From Propionibacteriaceae bacterium UBA7704 (GTDB lineage Bacteria; Actinomycetota; Actinomycetes; Propionibacteriales; Propionibacteriaceae), in assembly GCA_002482525.1 (NCBI GenBank), contig DLGC01000020.1:62526-126525 (forward strand): 64,000 bases of DNA, read 5' to 3'. The notes under the pieces are model-generated. The model was given only the letters and a program-made list of their open reading frames with translations. It had not been told where the DNA came from and made no database searches. The translations under genes were made by a program, and so were the position numbers. How positions within the stretch are numbered: the first letter of the stretch is position 1; the number at the start of each line of letters is the position of its first letter. Positions 8,072 through 16,141 of this stretch are shown one piece after another.

Positions 8072-9424
8072 CTAGCCGCGTTGCCGATCCTTCGGCGACA
8101 CATCGACACCGGACACCGGCCCGGCTGCCTCGTAACGCTCGGTGAGCCATCGGTAGGACTTCGTGGCGAACGCCCCGAGGGTGAGGATCAAACCCAGCAG
8201 CCCGGCAATCAGAAATACCATGGCGATCCCCCGGGCCTGGCCTTCGCCCAGCAGCCAGCCGAACTGCGCCCGCCCGGCGTCAGTGTTCATGTAGGGAATG
8301 ATCACGAACTCAGCAATCGGGCCGATCGCGAACGTCATCAGTGGCGCTGCAGCCACCTCGACCGCCTGCGCCAATCCAAACACCCGTCCCTGTTTGGCGT
8401 AAGGGACGACCTTCTGCAGCACGGTCTGTTCGGCAGCCTCGGCCACCGGCACCAGCGCCATGTAGATGAGGACTCCCACCGCGAGGAGCCAGATGCTCTC
8501 CCTGATGGTGAAGACCGCCGCGATGCTCCACATGGCGATGTTGGCCAATAACAACGCCCGCAGCGGCTTGGCACCCAACCCCTTGCGGGCCACCCAGGCT
8601 GAGCCAATCATGAAGCCGAAACTGAGCACCCCCCACAGCACACCCCACACCTCCACCGGCACCAGGGTGAGCCCGTAGGGATCCATCAAGGCCATGAAGG
8701 CCCCGCCCAACAGGTTGTTGAAGGTGGCGAACAGCACCAACGCGGTCAGCCCGGGAACAGCGATCACCGCCTGAAATGCGCCAGCGAAGTCCACTGGCTT
8801 GGGCACACCGTCGGGGTGCAGCACCTCCGGCTCGGGAATCGACACCGTCAGCAGGTGCAACAAGGACGCGATCGTCAGTCCCACCGCGATCCAGATCGTC
8901 ACCTGCATCCCGAGCAGGCCGACTGCCAAACCCGAGAACACCGACGTGATCGCAAAGCCCAGCCCGTTGACCATGCCGACCTGGCCGTTGGCTTTTGCCC
9001 GGTCCGGCTCGTCCACCAGCAGAGTCACGCACGTGGACAAGGTGATCGCGCGCGCACTCTCGACCACCGCGCCGATCAGCACCAGGGAGGAGAACATCCA
9101 GAAGGCCACACCGCCCACGCTGAGGATGTGCTCGGTCGGCACCAGCAGAAAGAACAGCAAAGCCGCCATGAACGCCACCGCCGTGACGGTGGTTGCCACC
9201 ACCATCACCTGCTTCTTGCGGCTCCGATCGACCCAGCTACCGAACGGCACCGCCATGATCGCAATCAGCAGCATGTACGCCCCGCCCAACAGGGCATTGG
9301 CCAGCACCGATCGGGTCTCCAGGTAGATCCAGAAGACCAGCGCAAACCACAAGAAGCTCGTGGTCACATTGGCGATCAAGGTATTCGCCAGTAAACCCAC
9401 GAAGCTTCGCCGCTTCACATCCAT
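8072..9424 (-). CDS. MFS transporter
   Basis: This 450-residue protein has twelve hydrophobic segments. The loop after helix 2 carries a basic MFS-like motif (GSWVDRSRKKQ), and a long central region splits the two six-helix halves. The start ATG at 9424 has AAGGAG five bases upstream. The overall look is that of the efflux-type MFS (MFS_3-like) common in actinobacteria. The substrate cannot be inferred. The 3' end overlaps the likely promoter of the downstream DsbA-like gene. The neighbouring tRNA-Lys is divergent. Confidence 0.85.
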   Translation of the reverse strand: MDVKRRSFVGLLANTLIANVTTSFLWFALVFWIYLETRSVLANALLGGAYMLLIAIMAVPFGSWVDRSRKKQVMVVATTVTAVAFMAALLFFLLVPTEHILSVGGVAFWMFSSLVLIGAVVESARAITLSTCVTLLVDEPDRAKANGQVGMVNGLGFAITSVFSGLAVGLLGMQVTIWIAVGLTIASLLHLLTVSIPEPEVLHPDGVPKPVDFAGAFQAVIAVPGLTALVLFATFNNLLGGAFMALMDPYGLTLVPVEVWGVLWGVLSFGFMIGSAWVARKGLGAKPLRALLLANIAMWSIAAVFTIRESIWLLAVGVLIYMALVPVAEAAEQTVLQKVVPYAKQGRVFGLAQAVEVAAAPLMTFAIGPIAEFVIIPYMNTDAGRAQFGWLLGEGQARGIAMVFLIAGLLGLILTLGAFATKSYRWLTERYEAAGPVSGVDVSPKDRQRG

Positions 9425-9547
9425 CCCGCTCCTTCACCCGGCTTATCATCCTGCCATGCGGCTATGACATCGATGAATCGCGCAGGCGCTCCCAGCGAAG
9501 CGCAGATTTCACACTCCGCAACCGGCTGGGGTAGAGTCTCTTCCCGC

Positions 9548-9620
9548 GCGCCGCTAGCTCAACTGGCAGAGCAGCTGGCTCTTAACTAGCGGGTTCGGGG
9601 TTCGAGTCCCTGGCGGCGCA
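9548..9620 (+). tRNA. tRNA-Lys (CTT anticodon)
   Basis: The acceptor stem GCGCCGC (9548-9554) pairs with GCGGCGC (9613-9619). The anticodon stem GCTGG/CTAGC encloses CTCTTAA, with anticodon CTT. The T-arm has GGTTCGAGTCC. The discriminator is A9620. CCA is not encoded, unlike in the tRNA-His of this window. Confidence 0.95.
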
Positions 9621-9624
9621 CAGA

Positions 9625-9656
9625 GGCCTTCGTCGACCTGTCGGCGAGGGCCTTTT
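9625..9656 (+). terminator. Intrinsic terminator after tRNA-Lys
   Basis: A 12-base-pair stem (9625-9636 with 9641-9652, two G-T pairs) with loop CCTG is followed by TTTT at 9653-9656. It starts five bases after the tRNA end. Confidence 0.85.
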
Positions 9657-9679
9657 CCATACCCGCCTGCTGCAGGGAA

Positions 9680-10987
9680 TCAGCCGAGCAAGTCAGTGAG
9701 TTGCTGCTGCAGTTTCGCCAGCGCATCCTCGGTTGAGGTGGTGCCACTCAGCACCGGCTCGACGGCGGCTGCCACGTCCTTGCTGAACTCGGGATACTTC
9801 TCCGTGCGAGGCAGGGAGCGTGCCGCGGCGATGGATTCAGCGAAGACCGACAGATACGGCTGCTGGGCGGCGATCTGGGCATCGGCGTAGAGCGATTCCC
9901 GCGACGGCGCCAGCGACCCGGTACTCAGCAGAATGCGCTGCGCCGGTTCTGAGGCGAGCCAACGCATGAAATCCGCCGCGGTGCCCTGGTTGCGTCCCTT
10001 CGTGGCGATGGCCAGCTGATAGCCGCCGCTCACCGGCGTGCCGTAGTCAGCTTCCCCGGGAATGCGTGCCGCCGCGACCTTGCCGATGATCTGCGAGGCA
10101 TTCGTCATGGCCTGAGAGTCGTGCCAGGCGGTCGTGCCGCTGCGGAGGAAGACCAGCTTTCCGTCGGCGAATGCCTGGACGGCTTCGTCGGCGCCCCAGC
10201 CACGGGCTGCCTGCGGAATGGTGCCATCGGCGAGCGCGCCGGCCAGCCAATTCACCCCGGCGACGGCGTGCGAGGACGACACCGCCGGGGTGCCGGACTC
10301 CTCGACCAGCGTCCCGCCTGCGGAGTAGACGGCCTCTGCGGTATTGACGGTGGTCTGGTCCGTCGGAGCCAACGCCATGCCCAGGCAGCTCATGGCGGGT
10401 TGGCGGGCACGCACTTTGGCGCACGCACTCACCAGTTGGTCCCACGTTCTGGGCGCGCCCGTCTTGGCCTTGTCCAGCAGATCCTTGCGGTAGTACAGGA
10501 CGCCGGCGTCCGCGGTGATGCCGAAGCCGTAGCGTCGACCCTGAAAAGCTCCGCCGCTGGCGGCACTGGGCACCAGGCCATCGGTGGCGAAGTCGGTGGT
10601 GGGCAGTTCGCTGATCCACCCATTGCCGGCGAACTCGGGCACCCAGGCGCTGTCCAGTGCCATCACGGTGAACTCACCACGACCGGCCTTGGCTGCGTCG
10701 GCGAGGGTGTTGTGACGCTGATCGGAATCACTGGGGAGTTCTCGCAGCGTCACCGGCTGGTCGCGATGGCCGCGGTTCCATTCGGCGATCGCAGCAGCCC
10801 AAGCCCCGGAGGAATCGCTGGCCACCGCGAACGCGATCGGCCCGTGCTCAGTGAAGGGATCAACCGTTGTGGTGGGCTCCGGGTCAGGTGCTGCGGTGCA
10901 GCCGGCCATGATCGCCACAGCGATGATGCCGCCGCCGAGGGCCAACCACCCTCTGCGTTGCGAGCGGTGGCGGTACCGCTTGGTCAA
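9680..10987 (-). CDS. Extracellular solute-binding lipoprotein (sugar ABC type)
   Basis: This 435-residue protein has a basic N-terminus, a hydrophobic stretch and a lipobox (AIMAGC, Cys near residue 29), so it is predicted to be a lipoprotein. The mature part follows the bacterial family 1 solute-binding pattern, with motifs such as GRYGFGITADAGVLYYRKDL, RTWDQLV and a C-terminal QPYLSVFAESIAAA segment. No permease or ATPase adjoins it, so it is an orphan binding protein, although the sugar importer at 12.5-15.8 kb is close. It begins inside the stop of a DUF3618 gene (ATGA). The ligand is unknown; a carbohydrate is likely by family. Confidence 0.85.
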   Translation of the reverse strand: MTKRYRHRSQRRGWLALGGGIIAVAIMAGCTAAPDPEPTTTVDPFTEHGPIAFAVASDSSGAWAAAIAEWNRGHRDQPVTLRELPSDSDQRHNTLADAAKAGRGEFTVMALDSAWVPEFAGNGWISELPTTDFATDGLVPSAASGGAFQGRRYGFGITADAGVLYYRKDLLDKAKTGAPRTWDQLVSACAKVRARQPAMSCLGMALAPTDQTTVNTAEAVYSAGGTLVEESGTPAVSSSHAVAGVNWLAGALADGTIPQAARGWGADEAVQAFADGKLVFLRSGTTAWHDSQAMTNASQIIGKVAAARIPGEADYGTPVSGGYQLAIATKGRNQGTAADFMRWLASEPAQRILLSTGSLAPSRESLYADAQIAAQQPYLSVFAESIAAARSLPRTEKYPEFSKDVAAAVEPVLSGTTSTEDALAKLQQQLTDLLG

Positions 10988-11292
10988 CGCCCCGAGAGGA
11001 TCGAGCGGACGATAAGCACAAACCCGACAGCGCCGGCTACGGCGGCAGCGGCTAGGACCACACGTGAGGTCCGGGTGCCGTCCTCGTCGACGAACTGGTC
11101 GGCAACCTGGCGTACTTCCTCGGCCACAAAGCGGCGGGCGTCGGCGACGGTGTTGTGCACGATCGCCCTGGGATGGACCTGATCGATCAGGTCGGCGAGG
11201 TTGCCGGCGAGTCGTTCGCGGGCGGCGGCGATCTCGGCTTCGATGTCGGCCTTCGCCGGGGCCTTGCCTGTGGTGGGCGTCGTCGTCGCCAT
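10984..11292 (-). CDS. DUF3618 family small membrane protein
   Basis: The 102-residue protein shows the DUF3618 pattern. A charged helix (ADIEAEIAAARERLAGNLADL, split here as ADIEAEIAAARERL and onward) precedes HPRAIV and a second helix. One membrane segment lies near the C-terminus (VLAAAAVAGAVGFVLIV). The start ATG at 11292 has AAGGAG upstream. Such proteins are widespread in actinobacteria and have no firm function. It overlaps the downstream binding lipoprotein gene by four bases, an unusual pairing that may be chance operon membership. Confidence 0.85.
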   Translation of the reverse strand: MATTTPTTGKAPAKADIEAEIAAARERLAGNLADLIDQVHPRAIVHNTVADARRFVAEEVRQVADQFVDEDGTRTSRVVLAAAAVAGAVGFVLIVRSILSGR

Positions 11293-11383
11293 GGCGTCTC
11301 CTTCACGTAGCTGCCGTCCAGCCTATGCCCACCGGGGCCCGGCGTTCGGATCGCGCGGGCGCTGATGGCTTAGGGTTGGCGAT

Positions 11384-11872
11384 ATGGCCAAATTGAACGC
11401 TGGTGACATCGCGCCCGATTTCACGCTCGTCGACACCTACGAGAAGACCGTCAGCCTCGCGGATTTCGCCGGAAGCCGGGTCGTGCTGTACTTCTACCCG
11501 GCTGCCATGACGCCGGGATGCACGATCGAGGCCAACGATTTCAACGCCTCGATCAGCCAGTTCACCGCAGCCGGCTACCAGATCTTGGGGGTTTCTCCGG
11601 ACCAACCCGCGAAGTTGGCGAAGTTCCGCGACCGGGAGGGTCTCAGCTTCACGCTGTTGGCCGACCCGGAGCGCGAGGTTCTCAACTCCTACGGCGCCTA
11701 TGGCACGAAGGTGCTGTACGGGAAGAAGATGGAAGGCGTGATCCGCTCCACCTTTGTCATTGACGTTGATACCGACGGGGTGGGAATGATCGCCGAAGCT
11801 CGTTACAACGTCAAAGCCACCGGCCATGTCGCGCGGCTGGTCAAGGATTTGGGTCTTGAGGGAGTCGCATGA
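11384..11872 (+). CDS. bcp: Thioredoxin-dependent thiol peroxidase (Bcp/PrxQ)
   Basis: The enzyme reduces peroxides with electrons from thioredoxin. The 162-residue protein has the peroxiredoxin signature FYPAAMTPGCTIEAND, with the peroxidatic Cys near residue 45. The second Cys that E. coli Bcp has five residues later is replaced by Asn, so this is probably a 1-Cys or otherwise rearranged type. ATG 11384 follows TAGGGT (11371-11376) by seven bases, the leaderless pattern. The stop overlaps the next gene by ATGA. Confidence 0.93.
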   Translation: MAKLNAGDIAPDFTLVDTYEKTVSLADFAGSRVVLYFYPAAMTPGCTIEANDFNASISQFTAAGYQILGVSPDQPAKLAKFRDREGLSFTLLADPEREVLNSYGAYGTKVLYGKKMEGVIRSTFVIDVDTDGVGMIAEARYNVKATGHVARLVKDLGLEGVA

Positions 11873-12453
11873 TTGACATCTACCTGTGTCGGCACGGTCG
11901 CACGTCGCTGAACGCCGCCGGGCGGCTGCGGGGTCGGCTCGACCCCGAGTTGGATCTGGTGGGCCAGGCCGAGGCCAAGGGTTTGGCCGAGTTGTTGGCC
12001 AAGCTTCAACCCACCCGCATCGTGTCCAGCCCGCTACAGCGCGCAACCCAGACCGCAGCACCGATCGCTACTGCGGCCGGTCTCAATGTTGAGCTCGATG
12101 GTCGTTTGATCGACCGGGCGTTCGGCGAGGCCGACGGCGAGATCGCAGCAGACGTCGTTCGTCGATTCGGCAGCTTGGGTAAGGTCCCCGGAGCCGAAGC
12201 CAGCGATGCCGTCGCTGCACGCGCCACGGCGGCGCTCAACGAGATTGCCGAGGGCTCCCCGGTGGGCCCGGTCATCGTGATCACCCACGATTCGGTGATT
12301 CGCAATTTCCTCAAGGCGCTCAAAGGCACCGACGCCGAACTGTTCCCACAGCGCACCGGGTCCTGGGATCTGTTGCGCTATGACGACGGCGACTGGTCGA
12401 TGGATGAGTTCGACAGCAAGGACGACCCGGTGGAGACGGTGCTGGGCAACTGA
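11869..12453 (+). CDS. Histidine phosphatase family protein
   Basis: This 194-residue protein belongs to the phosphoglycerate-mutase-like superfamily. The phosphorylated His lies in YLCRHGRTSLNAAG near residue 8, and a conserved Arg follows in RLRGRLDPEL. The second catalytic His is in VIVITHDSVIRNFL near residue 143. Broad phosphatase or cofactor-dependent mutase-like activity is possible. The sequence alone does not name a substrate. It is translationally coupled to bcp through ATGA. A Rv2135c/MSMEG_4193-type 'MSMEG_4193 family putative phosphomutase' is a good fit because of length and context, but I cannot confirm it. Confidence 0.85.
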   Translation: MIDIYLCRHGRTSLNAAGRLRGRLDPELDLVGQAEAKGLAELLAKLQPTRIVSSPLQRATQTAAPIATAAGLNVELDGRLIDRAFGEADGEIAADVVRRFGSLGKVPGAEASDAVAARATAALNEIAEGSPVGPVIVITHDSVIRNFLKALKGTDAELFPQRTGSWDLLRYDDGDWSMDEFDSKDDPVETVLGN

Positions 12454-12478
12454 GCCAGCACCGCCCCCTCGGGAGGCA

Positions 12479-13375
12479 TCAGCCTTTCACGCCGCCTGCC
12501 AGCATGCCGCGCACGAAGTAGCGCTGCAGCGACAGGAACACGATCAACGGCACGACCATCGCGACGAAGGCACCGGCTGCCAGCAGGTACCAGCGGCTGC
12601 CGTAACTGCCCGACAACGCTGCCAGTACTGCCGTGATCGGCATGTACTCCGGAGCAGAGAAGGTCAGCGCGACCAACAGATCGTTCCAGACCCATAGGAA
12701 CTGGAAGATCGCGAAAGACGCGATCGCCGGTACCAGCAGCGGCATCATCACCTGGAAGAAGATCCGCACGTGGCCGGCCCCATCAACTCGGGCGGCCTCG
12801 ATCAACGACCGTGGGATCTCTTTCATGAAGTTGTGCAGCAGATAGATGGCCAGCGGCAACGCGAAGATCGTGTGAGACAGCCACACCGTCCAGTAGGTGT
12901 TGGCCAATCCCCAACTCACGTACTGGGTGAGCAGCGGGATCAAAGTGACCTGGATCGGCACGACTTGGAGAGCGAAGACGAAGGCGAACAGGAAGGTGCG
13001 GCCTTTGAAATCGATCCACGCGAAGGCGTAGGCAGCCAACAGTGCCAACAGGATCGGGATCACCACGGCCGGAATCGTGATGATGATCGAGTTGAAGAAC
13101 GAGTTGGTCACATTGCTGGTGGTCAGCACATCGGCGTAGTTCTTCAAGGTGAAGCCCGGGTCTACGAATACGGTCCACCAACCGGTGCGCCGAACATCGC
13201 TGGATGGGCGGAACGAGGTGATCAGCAGACCCGCAGTCGGGATCGTCCAGAACACGGCGATCACGACCGCCATCAAAGAGGCCACCGGCGAGGCGAGCCG
13301 GTTCTTCGAGTCGATCTCCCGCTTCTCCTTGCGAGTCAACTTGCGGGCCTTCTCCACAGGAATCGAGGCGCTCAT
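12479..13375 (-). CDS. Sugar ABC transporter permease, MalG type
   Basis: This is one of two inner-membrane permeases of a CUT1-type carbohydrate importer. The 298-residue protein has a basic N-terminus, six hydrophobic segments and the EAA loop that contacts the ATPase (EAARVDGAGHVRIFFQVMMP, about 190-210). It overlaps the MalF-type gene by ATGA (13372-13375). No ATP-binding subunit is encoded nearby. In actinobacteria a shared MsiK-type ATPase often energises such importers, which is the likely case here. Confidence 0.93.
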   Translation of the reverse strand: MSASIPVEKARKLTRKEKREIDSKNRLASPVASLMAVVIAVFWTIPTAGLLITSFRPSSDVRRTGWWTVFVDPGFTLKNYADVLTTSNVTNSFFNSIIITIPAVVIPILLALLAAYAFAWIDFKGRTFLFAFVFALQVVPIQVTLIPLLTQYVSWGLANTYWTVWLSHTIFALPLAIYLLHNFMKEIPRSLIEAARVDGAGHVRIFFQVMMPLLVPAIASFAIFQFLWVWNDLLVALTFSAPEYMPITAVLAALSGSYGSRWYLLAAGAFVAMVVPLIVFLSLQRYFVRGMLAGGVKG

Positions 13376-14352
13376 CGCTCTCCCTCCGAAATCCGCATCT
13401 GACGCAGGTTGTAGATGATCATGGGCGTGACGGCAATGAACAGCAGCACCGCGAGCGCCGCACCCAACCCTCGTTGTCCCTGATTGAAGCTCTGGGTATA
13501 GAACTCATTGGCCACGATGGAGGTGTTGAAGTTCCCACCGGTCATGGTGTAGACGATGTCGAATGCCTTCAAGGTGCCCATTGCAATCGTGGTCAGCACC
13601 ACAATGATTGCTGGACGCACGCTGGGCACGGTGATGTTCACGAAGAGTTTCATCCCGGTGACGCCGTCGACTTTGGCTGCCTCGACGATCTCATCGGGTA
13701 TGGCCTTGATGGCCGCCGACAGCACCGTCATCGCGAAGCCTGCCTGAATCCAGATCATCACCACAATCAGCATGAAAGTGTTCAGCGGTGGGTTCAACAG
13801 CCACTGCTGCGGTTGGCCACCGAGCCACATGACGACCTGATTCAGCAGTCCGATCTGAGGCAGGCTGGGATCGCGATACTCGTACATGAATTTCCAGATG
13901 ATCGAAGCGCCGACCATGGAGATCGCCATGGGCAGGAAGATCAGCGTCTTGGCGAGTTTTTCTACCCGGGTGCGGTCAACCAACACCGCATAGATCAAGC
14001 CCAGAGCAGTTGCCACCAGCGGCACGAGAATCACCCAGAACACCGTATTGCGCAGGACTATGAGAAATCCCTCGTCGGTGAATATCTGTTGGTAGTTGGC
14101 GAGCCCGATGTAATCGGTACTGGTCGCGTTGTAAAAGGAGTTGCGGATCGTCAACATCCCGGGCCACAGCAGACCGAAGATGATCAGCAGCAATGCTGGG
14201 CCCAAGTAACCCACCACCGGCACCCATCGAGGGAGCCGAGGCCGGTCGACGACCGCCAGCACCAACCCCATGATCATTGCGAAAAGCAGAACCGCCAGCA
14301 GCATCACCGCGAACTTCTCAGGCAGCGTCTCCGGCTTCAAGAACCACGTCAT
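13372..14352 (-). CDS. Sugar ABC transporter permease, MalF type
   Basis: The 326-residue partner permease has about seven to eight hydrophobic segments. Its EAA loop reads EAAKVDGVTGMKLFVNITVP (about 225-245). Two N-terminal helices before the transport core are usual for the AglF/MalF-like subgroup. A strong hairpin separates it from the upstream binding-protein gene. Transcription would run binding protein, MalF-type, MalG-type. With malQ and a GH13 enzyme elsewhere in the window, an alpha-glucoside or maltodextrin substrate is plausible, but this is inference. Confidence 0.93.
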   Translation of the reverse strand: MTWFLKPETLPEKFAVMLLAVLLFAMIMGLVLAVVDRPRLPRWVPVVGYLGPALLLIIFGLLWPGMLTIRNSFYNATSTDYIGLANYQQIFTDEGFLIVLRNTVFWVILVPLVATALGLIYAVLVDRTRVEKLAKTLIFLPMAISMVGASIIWKFMYEYRDPSLPQIGLLNQVVMWLGGQPQQWLLNPPLNTFMLIVVMIWIQAGFAMTVLSAAIKAIPDEIVEAAKVDGVTGMKLFVNITVPSVRPAIIVVLTTIAMGTLKAFDIVYTMTGGNFNTSIVANEFYTQSFNQGQRGLGAALAVLLFIAVTPMIIYNLRQMRISEGER

Positions 14353-14380
14353 TATTCTCCCGCCCTAGTGCAGTGGCACA

Positions 14381-14421
14381 GCAGGGTCCGAGCCCGCCCG
14401 TTGGGCAAGCTCGGGCCCTGC
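14381..14421 (-). terminator. Strong hairpin between binding-protein and permease genes
   Basis: A 13-base arm (14381-14393) pairs with 14409-14421 with one mismatch. An inner GCCC-GTT-GGGC stem extends the hairpin. It sits between the stop of the binding-protein gene and the MalF-type start, without a T-run. Such structures commonly stabilise the upstream mRNA or reduce read-through, so that binding protein exceeds permease. Confidence 0.7.
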
Positions 14422-14442
14422 CATGACCGCTACTTCCTGGTC

Positions 14443-15816
14443 TTACTTACTAGGCCAGGACTTCTCGATGGAGTCGGCTACCTTCTGGCTGCTTTGATTC
14501 AGCGCAATCCAGTTGGTCATGCCTTTCCAGAACGAGCCGGCACCGACCGCCGAAGGCATGAGGTCGGATCCGTCGAAGCGGAGCACCGCCTGCGGGTTGG
14601 TCAGAATCTCGTAGGACAGCTTGTCAAACGGCTTGGTCAGGTTGTTCGGGTCGAGCCCCTTGTTAGCCGAGAGCCAGCCACCATTCGGCGTTGCCTTGGC
14701 CTTCGCATTGCTCCACTCAGGGCTGGCCAGGTAGGCCTGGAATGCCTGCACCTCAGGACGATCAGCAAAAGCCATCGCGAACTCGCCTGCGAACAGCACC
14801 GGCTTGGTGTCGGTGGTCATGGCCGGCAGATAGAAGGCCCAGATGTCGCCGTCTTCAGCAATAGTCGCGTTCTCATCGAAGGAGGCCCAGTTGGCCTGGT
14901 AGAACGATGCCTGGCGATGCATGAAGCAGGTACCGTCCAGAATCGGCGCACCAGCATCGGCAAACGCAGTGGTCGCGATCGTCTTGACATCACCGAAGCC
15001 GCCGTTGACGTACTTCGGGTTCTTCAGGATCGAGCCGGCCTTGTCCATCGCAGCGACAACCTTGGGATCGTTGAACGGAATGGTGTGATTCACCCACTGG
15101 TCGTAGACCTCAGGCCCATTGACGCGAAGCATCAGGTCTTCCACCCAGTCAGTGGCGGGCCATCCGGTGGCAGTGCCTGACTCGATGCCGGCACACCACG
15201 GCTTGGTCACGCCGCCGCTGTTGTCTGCAGCGATCTTGTCCGAAAGCGCGATCAACTCATCCCACGTCATCGGGACGGTGTAGCCCTTTTCAGCGAACAT
15301 CTTCGGCGAATACCACACGAACGACTTCACGTTGGCACCCACCGGCGTTGCGTAGACCTTGCCGTCCACGGTTACGAGGTCTTTCCAGACCGGGTCATAG
15401 TTGGCATCGATGTTCTGAATGGCGAGGTCGCTCACCGGGAATGACTTGCCAGTGGCAACCATGGTATTCACCAGACCCGGCTGCGGAATGTAGGCGATAT
15501 CAGGAGCGTTGCCAGCCTCGACTCGAACCGGCAACTGCGATTCAAAGTCCTTGGATCCCTCGTACTTGATCGTGGCTCCAGTGCACTGCTCGAAGTCCTT
15601 GTACGACTCGATGTGTGGCGTGGCTTCCTCATCAGCCGAAATTGACGTGAATACGCTCACCGTCTTGCCGCTCAGATCGCCATATTGGCTGTATGCCGTG
15701 CAATCAGCACTCGCGGCAGCCGTCGGACTGCTGCCACTGGAACAGGCCGCCAAACTCAACATTGCCGTAGCAGATAGGACTGCGACCAGACCCTTGGCCG
15801 CATGCTTGTGAATCAT
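14443..15816 (-). CDS. Sugar ABC transporter substrate-binding lipoprotein
   Basis: This 457-residue protein starts with a lipoprotein signal ending in a lipobox (SLAACSSG, Cys near residue 25), so it should be anchored outside the membrane. The mature part is a family 1 carbohydrate-binding protein with motifs such as GKTVSVFTSISADEEA, YIPQPGLVNTMV and MTWDELIALSDKI. Its size matches AglE-type alpha-glucoside binding proteins. The upstream AGTGAGGA provides a ribosome site. It is the first gene of the importer operon, with a possible operator in the 200-base leader. No LacI-type regulator is adjacent. Confidence 0.92.
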   Translation of the reverse strand: MIHKHAAKGLVAVLSATAMLSLAACSSGSSPTAAASADCTAYSQYGDLSGKTVSVFTSISADEEATPHIESYKDFEQCTGATIKYEGSKDFESQLPVRVEAGNAPDIAYIPQPGLVNTMVATGKSFPVSDLAIQNIDANYDPVWKDLVTVDGKVYATPVGANVKSFVWYSPKMFAEKGYTVPMTWDELIALSDKIAADNSGGVTKPWCAGIESGTATGWPATDWVEDLMLRVNGPEVYDQWVNHTIPFNDPKVVAAMDKAGSILKNPKYVNGGFGDVKTIATTAFADAGAPILDGTCFMHRQASFYQANWASFDENATIAEDGDIWAFYLPAMTTDTKPVLFAGEFAMAFADRPEVQAFQAYLASPEWSNAKAKATPNGGWLSANKGLDPNNLTKPFDKLSYEILTNPQAVLRFDGSDLMPSAVGAGSFWKGMTNWIALNQSSQKVADSIEKSWPSK

Positions 15817-15932
15817 GGATCCTCACTTCTCTGTGACGGGTCCCCCTGATTTCGGGGCTACTCGGACACTAACGCCAACCCGCCCCCCGCACACAACAGC
15901 TAGCGGCACATAGTTATCAACCCGTAACCACC

Positions 15933-15948
15933 GGTAAATCGAATTACC
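15933..15948. promoter_or_regulatory. Candidate operator upstream of the sugar importer
   Basis: GGTAAATCGAATTACC is symmetrical at 14 of 16 positions and lies 117 bases upstream of the binding-protein start. A second weaker pair, GTTA (15913-15916) with TAAC (15925-15928), lies between it and the gene. The size and symmetry suit a LacI- or ROK-type repressor, but no regulator gene adjoins it. Confidence 0.45.
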
Positions 15949-16020
15949 AGATCTCACCTAGAGAACAATCCGGAGCTATGTGTTGCACACTGGCCCGACT
16001 TCAGGTATACGCCCTCACAG

Positions 16021-16102
16021 TACCGGAGAAGGGACTCGAACCCTCACGCCCGCGGGCACAGGAACCTAAATCCTGCGTGTCTACCAATTCCACCACCCCG
16101 GC
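16021..16102 (-). tRNA. tRNA-Leu (TAG anticodon)
   Basis: On the minus strand the acceptor stem begins GCCGGGG (16102 downward) and pairs with CTCCGGT near 16022-16028. The anticodon stem CAGGA/TCCTG encloses TTTAGGT, with anticodon TAG. A long variable arm (TGCCCGCGGGCG) and GGTTCGAGTCC confirm a type II tRNA. CCA is not encoded. Confidence 0.95.
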
Positions 16103-16141
16103 AACTCGGCAGAGTCTACCGAGAACTGCGGGGGTGCATAT

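Noticed and set aside
11384..11872. Missing second Cys in Bcp as a loss-of-function sign
   Set aside because: One-Cys and rearranged Bcp/PrxQ proteins are known, so the change is noted but not treated as a defect.
13474..15180. 568-codon open frame on the plus strand across the importer genes
   Set aside because: It runs antisense to clear MalF-type and binding-protein genes, with a His/Gln-rich composition typical of shadow frames.
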